This document shows positions 1 to 9,421 of a DNA stretch of 64,000 bases, piece after piece; position 1 is the stretch's first letter; each line of letters begins with the position of its first letter. The stretch lies in the NCBI RefSeq assembly GCF_013348745.1, contig NZ_CP054666.1, positions 558,001 through 622,000 of the forward strand. The letters run 5' to 3'. Below the pieces are notes generated by a model. It had not been told where the DNA came from and did no database searches. It was given only the letters and a program-made list of their open reading frames with translations. Both the position numbers and the translations under genes were made by a program. Origin of the DNA: Mycoplasma sp. OR1901. GTDB taxonomy: Bacteria > Bacillota_I > Bacilli_A > Mycoplasmatales > Metamycoplasmataceae.

Positions 1-447
1 TGTTTTTAATAAAGAATAATCATTATTTAAAATAATAGAACCATTTGCGAAAATCATAGGATGTTTAGTAGGTACATTCTTTACAATATCTCAAGCAGTA
101 AAAGGTGGTCTACCCGTTGCTACAAAAATATTTTTATTTTGACTAATTAGATCCTTTAATCTATCAAGATTAGGTTCATTTATAATACTTTTAGAATTTA
201 ACAAAGTACTATCTAAGTCAAAAAAGAAATTATCGATATTATCTAATTTAATTGTGTAAGGTTCTAATTCTAAAATAACATCATTATTTAAAAAATCAAT
301 AGATAAAATATTATAAACTTGCTTCTCCTGATTTTTTAACGAAATTGATATCAAATCATTAACCTTTAAATTAAAGTTTTCTTTCGAATCATTAAGGATA
401 ATTTTATTATCTTTAAATTCATTATTTGTATAAAATTGCTTTATCAT
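1..447 (-). CDS. Cof-type HAD-family hydrolase (3' end cut by window edge)
   Basis: This is the N-terminal part of a haloacid-dehalogenase hydrolase. Such proteins are typically cytosolic phosphatases of sugar phosphates or nucleotide-like substrates. About 149 residues are visible. HAD motif I is FFDLDSTLL near residues 75-83, where Asp77 would be the nucleophile and Asp79 the acid/base. IFVATGRPP near residues 107-115 is typical of the Cof subfamily. In-frame TGA codons read as Trp. The start is set by AAGGAG six bases before the ATG. Oddly, about 70 residues precede motif I, whereas Cof proteins usually begin only a few residues before it, so there is an extra N-terminal segment of unknown role. 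The protein runs off the left edge, so the C-terminal motifs cannot be checked. The exact substrate is unknown. Confidence 0.8.
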
Positions 448-497
448 TTAACTCCTTAAAAATTTATATAGAAATAAATTTTAATAATTAACATAAA

Positions 498-525
498 AAA
501 ACTTAGGTTACACTAAGATTTTTTA
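498..525 (-). terminator. Terminator after the MATE gene
   Basis: On the minus strand CTTAG-TGTAAC-CTAAG forms a stem-loop followed by a run of T. The stem overlaps the TAG stop codon of the MATE transporter gene. Confidence 0.75.
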
Positions 526-2072
526 TTATTATACACCTTTGTTATATTTCTTAATCAATCTAATTTAATATATAAAATTTCTATAACAAACATTTTAACT
601 AAATCAGATAAGTAGAATATAAAGTAGAAGAAACCAACTGGATATTTTAATGAATTTAATGTGTTAGGTACCATTAAGTATGAAATTAAAGCTAATCACG
701 CCATTTGTAATACACCAGTAACGAACACTACTATTCCAGTAACATTATTTCTACCACCTGTTTCTAGTATTCTTACGCTAGTTGCAAAGAAAATTCAAGT
801 TGGATTAAATACGGCGATTGAAATAGAAGTAAGTTGAACTTCTTTTAAATAGTAATAAGACGCTAACGCTTTTTCTTTAGCTATTATTGTTGCATCTGTA
901 ATTCCTTCAGCTCTTAGATTATTTTGAACATTTTCTTGAATACCATTTGATAAAAATGACATATATGGAATGAAAATGATTACAAATCCAAATATCGAGG
1001 ATAAAACCGAAGCTAAAACAACATGGAATCCTTTAAGTTCTTTAGCATTTTTTTCTGCTAATTCAAACTCGTCATTACCTAATTTTTGTCCGACAAAAAG
1101 TGCTATATTAGATCCTACAACCCCAAAAGCGGCAGTAAATATATTTGTGAGTGAAGCTGTAATTCCTAAAACATCACCAGAACTTAGACCTCAATGTTTA
1201 TAGTATTGTGTACTATAATGCGCTCCTAGAGAACCAATCGGGAAAGCGGCAGCTCATAAAAAGACTCTAACAGCAACAAAAACAAAGTTTGTTGAACTTA
1301 ATAAAAAGCTTGGCATTCTTTTAAAGAATTGAATTCAGATTTCTTTTGAAACCTTAAAGATTTTAAAAGGATTAATTAAATATTTTCTAATTTTTAATCT
1401 AATAAAAATTAAAGATAAAATAATTGATACTATTCCTGAAATTATTGTAGCTCAAGCAGAACCTACAACACCGTATCTAGGTATTAAAATAAGATTGAAA
1501 ACAACATTCGAAAGCAAGGAAGCAAGTGACACAAAAAACGAAACACCACCATTTCCTGTTTCTCTAAGGATTGAAATTGTTGAAAAATTAATACCAGTAA
1601 TAAGTCATGAAAAGGCAATTATTTTAATATAATCTGTACCTAATTTAACTACTGTTTGGTATGAAATATCATTTGGATCACCTTTTGCAACCGAACTCAT
1701 AAAAAATGCCGGAGCTGACATTATTATTGTAAAAAACATTATCGAAAGAGCAAAAGATAAAATATACCTTGCTCTAACAACTTGTATCGTTTCTTCTTTT
1801 TTAGCAGAACCTCGATACTGTCCGAAGATAGAAGTACCAACAATGTTGATACTAATAAGTAAACCACCTATTATTGCGGAATAACCATTAGCAAAACTTA
1901 GAGCAGATACACCACCTTCTATATCGGTAACCATAAAGTTATCGATAAACCCATTTAATGAGACTATGATACCTGAAAAAATAATAGGAATTGCTATTTT
2001 TGAGTACAATAGTCATCTTTGTTTACTTGATGGAAAATGAGATAAAAATGTTTTAGCTATTTTTTTATACAT
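513..2072 (-). CDS. MATE family efflux transporter
   Basis: A 519-residue polytopic membrane protein, the normal length for a MATE drug/sodium antiporter (about 12 membrane segments in two halves). After a short basic N-terminus, the segment IAIPIIFSGIIVSLNGFIDN resembles the first MATE helix, and a similar hydrophobic pattern recurs in the second half. Members expel cationic drugs or metabolites using a cation gradient. Several TGA codons read as Trp; I checked the frame across the region and found no TAA or TAG before the stop. The chosen ATG lies four bases after a 24-codon open frame that itself has a strong ribosome-binding site, so this gene may be translated by coupling. The substrate cannot be told from sequence. 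Confidence 0.85.
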
Positions 2073-2076
2073 TTTC

Positions 2077-2151
2077 TTAATTTTTGTTTATATTTCTAAT
2101 ATTAATTGAATAGCCAGAAAAAAACTGGTTTATAAGGTTATTTTTACTCAT
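2077..2151 (-). CDS. Possible 24-residue leader peptide before the MATE gene
   Basis: A short frame (MSKNNLINQFFSGYS..., 24 residues) starts six bases after a strong AAGGAG site and ends four bases before the ATG of the MATE transporter. The transporter ATG itself has no clear Shine-Dalgarno sequence. A small CCAG-A7-CTGG inverted repeat lies inside the frame. It could be a leader peptide that couples or regulates translation of the transporter. It could also be a decayed older N-terminus or chance. No homolog is recognised. Confidence 0.4.
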   Translation of the reverse strand: MSKNNLINQFFSGYSINIRNINKN

Positions 2152-2224
2152 TTTTAACTCCTTCATAATAAAAATTAAAAGTTAATTCTATTATAAATAA
2201 TTATTATAAATAAGTAAGTATTTA

Positions 2225-2262
2225 ATAAAAAAATATACCAAAAAGAGACTTTTTAGTATATT
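2225..2262 (-). terminator. Terminator after the nuclease module
   Basis: A long stem, AATATACTAAAAAG paired with CTTTTTGGTATATT with one wobble and a 3-base loop, is followed by T7 on the minus strand, about 10 bases after the TAA of the nuclease frame. Confidence 0.8.
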
Positions 2263-2271
2263 AAAACAATT

Positions 2272-3504
2272 TTATTTTTTAATTTCTCCATATAGTTTAA
2301 TTTTTTCTCTATATGTTAGATGATTTTTATTATTATTAAAGTTAACACTATTAAGAATTTCTGAATTGTAAATAATTACTATTTGTTCAGTTTGTTTACC
2401 GTCAAAATGACTATATTTTGTATTTTTTCAACTTGAATCATCGACACTTTGAACAATTTTTTTATATTTATTGTGATTATTTTTATTTAATTCTTCTAAA
2501 ATTAAATCTACCGCAACAGAACCGTTATCATTTATTTCTGTTAGTCCAACAATGTCGAAACCTGAATTATCAATGAATTTAGCAATAGCTTTATATTTAA
2601 ATTCTTTTTCACGTCTGTATTTATTTAAATCATCATTTCCATAGTTTAGGATATTTCAATGCGCAATTCTCAAATGATTACTATCTTTTTTTGGATTTAT
2701 TATCGCATTAGAAGTGTTGATTCTCTCGTTTGTTTTAACATTTAAATCAAGATAAACGGGAGCGTGATCAGATAAACGATTTCTAATATTTCAGTTTTCA
2801 TTTTCACTTCTTTTATATCATTTCATTAATTTAAATTCTTCTTTATTAGAAAACTTATTAAATTCTTTGATTATATCTATTTTAAAATCTAATTTTGGAT
2901 CATCTTTGTCATTTATAACATCATAATAGTTATTTTCACCGTTAAGATAGAACATTTTATCGTATGGTTGAACATATCCTGTACCATCTCTGTTTATTGA
3001 TGTAAAGTATTTTTGCCCTATTCCAAGAGTAGTTAACACTTTTTCTATATCAGAATCAAAGTTTTTATCTAAATTGAAATTATCATTTTCTATATTAGTG
3101 TCACCACCAAAAATAACAAGTGAATTATCATTAGAATGTTTTTTATAATATTTCATTAATTTAGGTATCGCAAGAAATTCGCTCGCTTCTTGTGAACCTA
3201 AAGATGAACCGTTACTTTTGTGACTTAATTCATTTGTATTAGCACTTGTTTCTCTGTATCTATTATTATTTTTCTTACCAGGACTATCCAAATGATCAAA
3301 TATTGTAACTATGTTTGGGAAATTATTATGATTTTTTAATTCAAATATTGCACCAAAAGGAGGTCTAACAAAAACCGTTTCATTTATGCTGTTTTCTTGA
3401 AAATCATTTTCGTTAGTTGTTACTGACCTCGCTTGAAGATGAAGATGAACTAGAAGAACTCGATGAATCTTCTGATCCATTTTCATCTGTTGTACTTTCA
3501 TCAT
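2272..3504 (-). CDS. Secreted EEP-family nuclease module, motif order permuted; out of frame with its lipoprotein head
   Basis: This 410-codon frame carries all the catalytic motifs of a mycoplasma membrane nuclease (exonuclease/endonuclease/phosphatase family, MnuA-like), which degrades nucleic acid outside the cell to supply precursors. The motif order is unusual. VRPPFG is at residues 46-51, FDHLDSPG at 69-76, FGGDTN at 132-137, PYDKMFY at 180-186 and SDHAPV at 245-250. Only then come RIAHWNILNYG at 279-289, VGLTEIN at 319-325 and QIVIIYNS at 374-381. In the family RIAHWN and LTEIN come first and SDH last, so this is a circular permutation with the break just before VRPPFG. The first 25 or so residues (MMKVQQMK...) are an out-of-frame reading of a Ser-rich stretch, so the ATG at 3504 is probably not the true start. 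The real N-terminus is most likely the lipoprotein head encoded just upstream in another frame. Confidence 0.75.
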
Positions 3505-4585
3505 TTGATAAATTAAATGATTGCTCGATTGTTTCTTCTTTATATTTATATGAAATTGTTAATACTTTTTTATCGGCATCTCAATTTCCTAGGAAAGTTT
3601 TTGTTTTAGCATTTTCAGGATAATCAAGTTTAACATTTGATTCAGAGTAATTTACATCAAATTTAAAAAATCTATTTTCTTCGTTGCTTCCTCCACGATA
3701 TACACCAAAATATTCTGTATTAGCATATTTATATAATTTAACTTGTCCGTTTTTTAACTTAGAATTAATTATTTCGATCATTTTTTCTTTATTTAATTTT
3801 GGGTTTACAACAAAAACTTTTACCTGTTGCTTTTGATTCTCTTTTCCGGAATCATCAGTGTTTGAACCTATTGTTCCTTCAGTTTCACCATCGCCACCAG
3901 ATTCTCCTTCATCAGGAGATGTTACTTCGCCAGATGAATCACTGTCAGCCCCTCCTGTTTGTTTTTCTCCTGTTGTTGTACCTTCGCCAGAAGAAGGTGT
4001 TTCCCCGTTTGAAGAACCTGTTCCTTCAGTTTGTTTTTCACCGTCAGGTGTGCTTTCGCTTTCGCTAGAAGATGTTTCACCTTCAGATGAATCACTTTTA
4101 GACCCTTCTGAAGTGCTATCTCCTTCACTTGAAGACGCTTCACCTGTAGATGAATTATCTCCAGATGTACTTCCGCTTCCATCTGACGATGTTTCGCCAG
4201 TTGAAGAATTACTATCAACTTCTTCTGTTTGTTTTTCGTCAGTAGTTGTATTTTCACCTTCTCTAGAAGAAGAGTCACTGTTAGTTCCTTCAGTTGTTCT
4301 TTCGTTTGTTGAATCTGCAGGTGTAGTTACTTCTTCTTCTTCAACTTTTGTTTTTGAATCATTAGTAGAATCGGTTGTACTCTCTTCGTTAGAAGAATTG
4401 TTATTTACATTATCTGATGTTGAATCATTTTCCTTAACAACATTTGTATCCGCGTTTGTACCGGAATTATCTTCTTTTTTTACCTCTTGTTTAGCTTGAG
4501 ACTGCGAACAACTAACTGTTGTTACGACACTAATTCCCGAAAGTGTGATTAATATATTTTTTAAAACTTTTTTGTTTAATTTCAT
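3413..4585 (-). CDS. Ser/Thr/Glu-rich lipoprotein head of the nuclease (frame-broken)
   Basis: A 390-residue lipoprotein. A basic, hydrophobic signal ends in the lipobox TVSC, with Cys near residue 26. Residues about 35-240 are very low complexity, rich in Ser, Thr, Glu and Gly, and probably form an extended stalk on the cell surface. Residues about 245-355 form a small unique domain, and the end is a run of about ten Ser followed by EVSNN and TAA. The stop is caused by a frame change. One base removed or added in the Ser-coding stretch (around 3420-3480) would join this head to the nuclease module downstream, giving a protein of about 770 residues. AAAGAGG lies upstream of the ATG and a TATAAT box is near 4622. 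The break could be real (phase-off or decay) or a sequencing error. Confidence 0.75.
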
Positions 4586-4718
4586 AATAAATAGACCTCT
4601 TTAAATTTTTTTACAATTTATTATATATGAAATAAGACTATAAGCATAGTGATTTTGATATTATTTTGAAAACTCTTGTTATATATGAAAATATTTATGG
4701 GATATAAATATTGAACAA

Positions 4719-4740
4719 TAAAAAAGAAGCATATGCTTCT
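4719..4740 (-). terminator. Terminator after pgsA
   Basis: A perfect 16-base palindrome, AGAAGCATATGCTTCT, directly abuts the TAA of pgsA and is followed by T6 on the minus strand. Confidence 0.85.
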
Positions 4741-5355
4741 TTATTTAAATAAAAATGGTTTTGCTTTTTTGTAATATAAGTAACCAGAAATAGTAGATAA
4801 CGATACTGGAACTATAAAGAAAATTGAATAAACTCATTTACTTCAATTTGGATGTAGAATAAAATGATTTTTAACGTTTATATCAACTAAAATTAAAACT
4901 AATAAAAGTGCAATAGAAATAGATAATGTCATAGTTTTTCATTTTGCAGTTTTAATCGCTTCAACTTTAACATTATTTTTAGACATAATAATTCTAAAGG
5001 CATCTACAATTATATCTCTTAAAATAAGCAATATTAAATAAGTGTATGGTAAAAAGTTATTTACACTTAAAAAAAGTAAAACAGTTGTTGTCATTAGTTT
5101 ATCAGCAATTGGATCAAATATTTTACCAAATGTAGATACTACTTTTCATTTTCTAGCTAAATAACCATCTATAAAATCAGTTGTCATAGCAATAATGAAA
5201 AAAGTTAAGATAAGTGATATTATTATTGTTTTTTCATTAGTGTTTATTAAACTATAATTCGAAAAATATATAGATAATCCAACCACTGGAACAACAAATA
5301 AAATACGTAAAATAGTTAAAGCGTTTGGTATTTTTTTCTTGTGTAAACTATTCAT
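4741..5355 (-). CDS. pgsA: CDP-diacylglycerol--glycerol-3-phosphate 3-phosphatidyltransferase
   Basis: A 204-residue membrane enzyme that makes phosphatidylglycerol phosphate, the first committed step toward phosphatidylglycerol and cardiolipin. The CDP-alcohol phosphotransferase signature DG-x2-AR-x8-G-x3-D-x3-D is complete: D63, G64, A67, R68, G77, D81 and D85. Hydrophobic segments surround it. Length is normal for PgsA. The ATG overlaps the end of the upstream gene by 8 bases, so it is the last gene of an operon starting near 8.7 kb. Confidence 0.93.
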
Positions 5356-5992
5356 TTTCGCTTTCTTTTTTACTTTTACTTAAAAATTCACTATGCATTG
5401 TTTCAATTTCTTGATGAATTACTTTTGCATCTTTTAAGTCTTCGATTTCTGTTTTGTTTTGTTCTGTAACTTGTTTATGAATTTTTACTTCTTCTTTTTT
5501 GAAAAATTCAATTAAATCATTTAGTTTTTTATTTCAAAGATTTGAATTTAAATCTTTCAACATATTTAACTTTAATTTTAAATCATTTAATTTTTCATCC
5601 GGAATAATAAATGTCTTGTATTCGTATGAATTCATCATAGTATCTAATAATTCTCTTGTTGCATTATTAATTTCACCCATTTTATATTCACCAATACTTA
5701 CAACAAAATTATCATGAATTTTTGTGTTTAATTCGATTAATTTATTAACTTTTATCATTAATTCATAACGATATTTAATAGAATCATTTTCGAACTCTTT
5801 TGCAGCAATTCTAGTTCTTTTTTTCTCAATTTTTTCTTTTACATATGAGTATATAAAATAAACCCCAATTAAAGTTAAAAGAACACCTAATATTACTCAA
5901 ATTATTATATTCCCACTACCTAACGCACTAATAGAACTACTTTTAGTTGTAGTGTTAGCTTCTTCAAACATTCTGTCGATTTTAATTAACAT
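5348..5992 (-). CDS. Single-span membrane protein with long cytoplasmic coiled coil
   Basis: A 214-residue protein not assigned to a known family. Residues about 28-52 form one strong membrane helix (IIIWVILGVLLTLIGVYFIY). They are followed by a charged, helical tail of about 160 residues rich in Lys, Glu and Leu, probably a coiled coil. The start has AAAGG six bases upstream. It overlaps the preceding gene by 11 bases and pgsA by 8, so it is co-translated in the cdaA-mgtE-pgsA operon. A remote resemblance to EzrA-type or ATP-synthase-b-type architecture is only architectural. Function unknown. Confidence 0.7.
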
Positions 5993-6356
5993 TTTTACCT
6001 TTCTTGATTGTAACTTTTCATTTTACTTCTTTTTCAACTGTACATTCACTTTGAATTTTGTCTTTAAGTTCTTCATCATTTGGTATTTTTTCATTTTCTC
6101 TATCAGCATCGATAATAATTTTATAAAGTAGATTTAAAAGCATTTTTCTATCTACTTTAGTAACTGTAGTAGATGGTTTATAACTTAAAACTCCACCATC
6201 ATTTAATCTTTCGTTTATTTCGAAATCTAACCCACCAAGTTCGCTTTCTATTTCTTTTTTAATGCGTTTAGCTTCTTGATTGTGTTCGTTATATTCTTCG
6301 GCTAATGATTTTAATTTATCAAAATCAATAACGTTATCTTCTAATTTTTCTTCCAT
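5982..6356 (-). CDS. Hypothetical protein, helical
   Basis: A 124-residue soluble protein I do not recognise. The first half is charged and helical (EEYNEHNQEAKRIKKEIESE). The middle (LSYKPSTTVTKVDRKMLLNL) looks globular and the tail is basic. The start is supported by GGGAG nine bases before the ATG. It lies 20 bases after mgtE and overlaps the next gene by 11 bases, so it is part of the same transcript. There is no signal or membrane segment. Confidence 0.65.
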
Positions 6357-6376
6357 TACTAATTCTCCCTAATAAT

Positions 6377-7852
6377 CTATGACCCTATTAAACCTGCAGC
6401 ATAAGCAATATACATTACTAGTATATTTAACCCAAAGAAAATTAATGTAGCTAATGCGTCAGATAAAGTTGTTAGAATCGGTGCAGACATTACCGCTGGG
6501 TCTTTTTTTAATTTAATTGCTAAAAGAGGTATTACTGTACCTAAAAATTTTGCCAAAATAACTACTAATCATAAAGAAAGTGAGCTAGCGATTATTATGA
6601 ACGATAATTCACCTCATTTAAGAGATGGATCTCTAAAAAATGGTATTGAATAATATATGTATAGTCTAATTATGTTAACAATAAACATTATTAAACCGAT
6701 TATTATCCCAATTGTAGTTTCTTTTCAAACTACTTTTCCATATTCGTGATTTTTAAAATCACCTAAAGATGCAGCACGAGTAACCGTGGTTGATGATTGT
6801 GAACCAGCATTACCTGCTGCTCCACTAATTATTGGTATTAAAGAAGTTATAATACCAGTAGATATAGTTACGTGAACTACACTACTAAAAAAACTTTCGC
6901 TTATTGCGGTAAATTCTTGAATAATGTATTGAGACATTGTAGCCGATATCATTAAGATAATCAATCAAAATACCCTTGCTTTTACAATGTTTTTGATTGA
7001 TTTTTTGATATAACTATCTTCTACATTTTCGTCCCGGATACCGGCCATTTTATAAATATCTTCAGTTGCTTCATCTTGAATAATATCAATAATATCATCA
7101 GAAGTAATCATACCGATTAGCCTTTTATCAGATGAAACAACGGGTAAAGTAGATCTATCATGGTTTGAGAATATTTGAGCAGCATATTCTTTATCGTCAG
7201 TAGTTTTAACTGTTGCAACTGCATTATAAATTTCGTCTAATAAAACATTTTCGTCCGAAAAGACTAATTCCTCTAATGTAATATCACCAACCAGTCTACC
7301 TTGTTGATCTACGATATAAAAGTTGTGTCCCATTAAAACATTTTTGTTATAATCGGCTCTAATTTTTGAGATTGCTTTTTTAGCGGTTCAATTTGATTTT
7401 AAGATTGAGAAATCAACACTCATAAAACTACCAATATGATCATCTGAATATGATAAAAGTTGGTTAATTTTATCTCTTTTTTCTTTTGGTGTGCTACTTA
7501 AAATTTTTCTTGTGATATTAACCGGTAAGTCTTCAATAATATCAGCCAACTCGTCAGTTTCAATTTCTTGTAAAACTTTTTCACCCAAGTCATCACTGAA
7601 TTGAATAACTAAATTTGTTTGGATTTCGTCATCTAAATAAGAAAAAACTTCTGCAGCTTCTTCAGTTCTTAGTATTCTAAGTACATATATTTGTTGTTCA
7701 CTTGTTAAACTCTCTACCGCTTTAGCAAAATCGGCATGTGGAGTTTCTTCTTCTAATTCTCTTAATAACTTTACACTTTTTGTTGCTATTAAATTTTCTA
7801 TTTCTTGGTGAAGGATTTGGTTCTGTAATTGTTCTATGTTGTTATTTTCCAT
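6377..7852 (-). CDS. mgtE: Magnesium transporter MgtE
   Basis: A 491-residue Mg2+ channel. The cytosolic N domain (residues about 1-130, helical repeats with EEAAEVFSYLDDE) is followed by two CBS domains; the second includes LPVVSSDKRLIGMITSDDI. A C-terminal membrane domain of five helices carries the family signature around SGAAGNAGSQSSTTVTRA. In MgtE the N and CBS domains sense internal Mg2+ and close the pore. I take the ATG at 7852, one base after the cdaA stop, implying translational coupling. A TTG 12 bases upstream is an alternative. Several TGA codons encode Trp. Confidence 0.92.
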
Positions 7853-7853
7853 A

Positions 7854-8447
7854 TTATTTTTCAATTAAATATTTAATTAATTCCTCTTGGAAATATTCGA
7901 TTTTTACAGAAGTAATATTACGATCTTTCATAATTTTTACACTACCATTTTCTTCAGAAACTACTATTGTAGTAGCATCACTTTGTTCAGAAATTCCAAT
8001 AGCAGCACGGTGTCTAGAACCAAAATCACTTTCAAGTGATTTTTTAGTTATTTTGTAAAAAGTAGAAGCATAATAAATTTTATTATCACGAATAACAACT
8101 GCACCATCATGTAAAGGTGAGTTTTTATTAAAGATAGAAATTAGAAGCGAACTTGAAATATTTGCATTTAAAACAATACCATCTGTTCTTAAATTATCAA
8201 TATTATCATTGTTTTCGATTGTTATCAATGCACCAATTTTGTGTTTAGATAAATATTCAACACTTTCTCTAAGTTGGTTAATTAAACGAATTTGACTACT
8301 ACGTCCCAATTTATCGTATTTAGATTTCTTGAAATAGTTACTAAACCAGTTTTTTATATGAGGTATGATCACAACAATTAAACTAATTAAAATTAGAATA
8401 AAAATTGCAATAACAAAACCTAAAATAACATAATTAACTACGTTCAT
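7854..8447 (-). CDS. cdaA: Diadenylate cyclase (c-di-AMP synthase), membrane-anchored
   Basis: A 197-residue enzyme that condenses two ATP into the second messenger c-di-AMP, which controls potassium and osmotic balance in Firmicutes and mollicutes. The DAC domain carries both hallmark motifs: DGA at residues 114-116 and RHR at 145-147. One membrane helix at residues about 5-29 replaces the three helices of Bacillus CdaA, as in other mycoplasmas. It lies between a small membrane protein gene (1 base upstream) and mgtE. No cdaR or glmM partner is adjacent. Confidence 0.92.
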   Translation of the reverse strand: MNVVNYVILGFVIAIFILILISLIVVIIPHIKNWFSNYFKKSKYDKLGRSSQIRLINQLRESVEYLSKHKIGALITIENNDNIDNLRTDGIVLNANISSSLLISIFNKNSPLHDGAVVIRDNKIYYASTFYKITKKSLESDFGSRHRAAIGISEQSDATTIVVSEENGSVKIMKDRNITSVKIEYFQEELIKYLIEK

Positions 8448-8448
8448 C

Positions 8449-8679
8449 TTAAGCTATTCTCCCTACCACATAAGCAACCACAAGAAATGTAGCAATTAAA
8501 AATAATGCAACAACAGCTCCAAACGAGTTATAAAAAATATCTCTTTTATATCACGGAAGTTCTTTTTGTTCATTTGAGTATTTTACTTTATTATCTTTAT
8601 ATAAAGCTTTTGCTCTAGCGTATTCAATTTCGTTTTTTCTAAATTGAATGAAGTCAATTTTTTTATTTTCTTTATTCAT
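8449..8679 (-). CDS. Small C-tail-anchored membrane protein
   Basis: A 76-residue protein. Residues 1-45 are charged and hydrophilic. Residues about 50-72 (FGAVVALFLIATFLVVAYVV) form one membrane helix near the C-terminus. A strong AGGAGG site sits six bases before the ATG, and the stop is one base from the cdaA start, so it leads the cdaA operon. A TATAAT box lies near 8712. The KELPW motif ahead of the helix vaguely recalls SecE, but the match is too weak to name it. It could be a CdaA partner. Confidence 0.65.
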
Positions 8680-8738
8680 TTTCGCCTCCTTTTTCTATAT
8701 AGTTAATATATATTATAAACTTTTAATTTAATAAAATG

Positions 8739-9347
8739 CTATTTTTTTCTAGCATATAAATAATTAATGTTTTTTCCTTTGCTAGATCATTTTAATTCAT
8801 AGCCAGTAGGATAGTTATTTTCATTGTATTTTGAGTTGTGTAAATCGGTTGTTTGATCAATGATTTCTCACTGATTTTCAATTAAACTTTCAACAGAATA
8901 ATTGAAAAATCCATCATTATCAGTTTTTAAATGTAATTGACCATCTTTAGTTAATAAATTTTCATATAAACTAAGATATTTTTTATAAGTTAATCTTCTT
9001 CTTTCATGAGCATTCTTAGGTCATGGATCACTGAAAGTTAATCAAATTTTATCAACTTGATTTTCAAAAATTTCTGCCAAATTATCTGCGTTTTCTGTTA
9101 TTATAAATAAATTATTCAAGTTAAATTCATTAATTTTGTTCAAAATTTTATTAGCAACAGTAGGATATTTTTCAATCGCAAAATATCTAATATCAGGGTT
9201 ATTTAGAGCTAATTGAGCAATCATTTCACCCTTTCCTGCTCCTATTTCAATAACATCTGTTTTATTTAAAGAAATTGGGAATTTATTTAAATAAAATTTT
9301 GAATTATTTAATTTATCTTGTGCTGTATTATCGTGTCTTAATCTCAT
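8739..9347 (-). CDS. trmB: tRNA (guanine-N7-)-methyltransferase
   Basis: A 202-residue SAM-dependent enzyme that methylates G46 of tRNA. The SAM loop is VIEIGAGKGE at residues 32-41. The family motif SDPWPK is at 106-111, followed by HERRRLT at 114-120. The C-terminal NYPTGYE also fits TrmB. An in-frame TGA encodes the Trp just before the SDPWPK motif. There is no Shine-Dalgarno sequence; a TATAAT box ends seven bases before the ATG, so the message should be leaderless. Confidence 0.93.
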
Positions 9348-9421
9348 ATTTTAAATTATATAAGAGTTATTTAAATATATCAATATAAAAGTTAAAAAAA
9401 ATAATATAATATATAAATAAT
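9348..9421. promoter_or_regulatory. Divergent trmB/rarA promoters, both predicted leaderless
   Basis: On the minus strand TATAAT (9360-9355) is followed by seven bases and then the trmB ATG. On the plus strand TATAAT (9405-9410) is followed by 11 bases and then the rarA ATG. Neither gene has a purine-rich ribosome-binding site. Transcription would start at or within a few bases of each ATG. Confidence 0.6.

Noticed and set aside
3858-4499. A rightward Ser/Val/Pro-rich frame of 213 residues
   Set aside because: Antisense shadow of the Ser/Thr/Glu-rich lipoprotein stalk; no start signals.
8449-8679. SecE assignment for the 76-residue membrane protein
   Set aside because: Only a C-terminal helix and a weak KELPW motif agree; there is no nusG or rpmG context.
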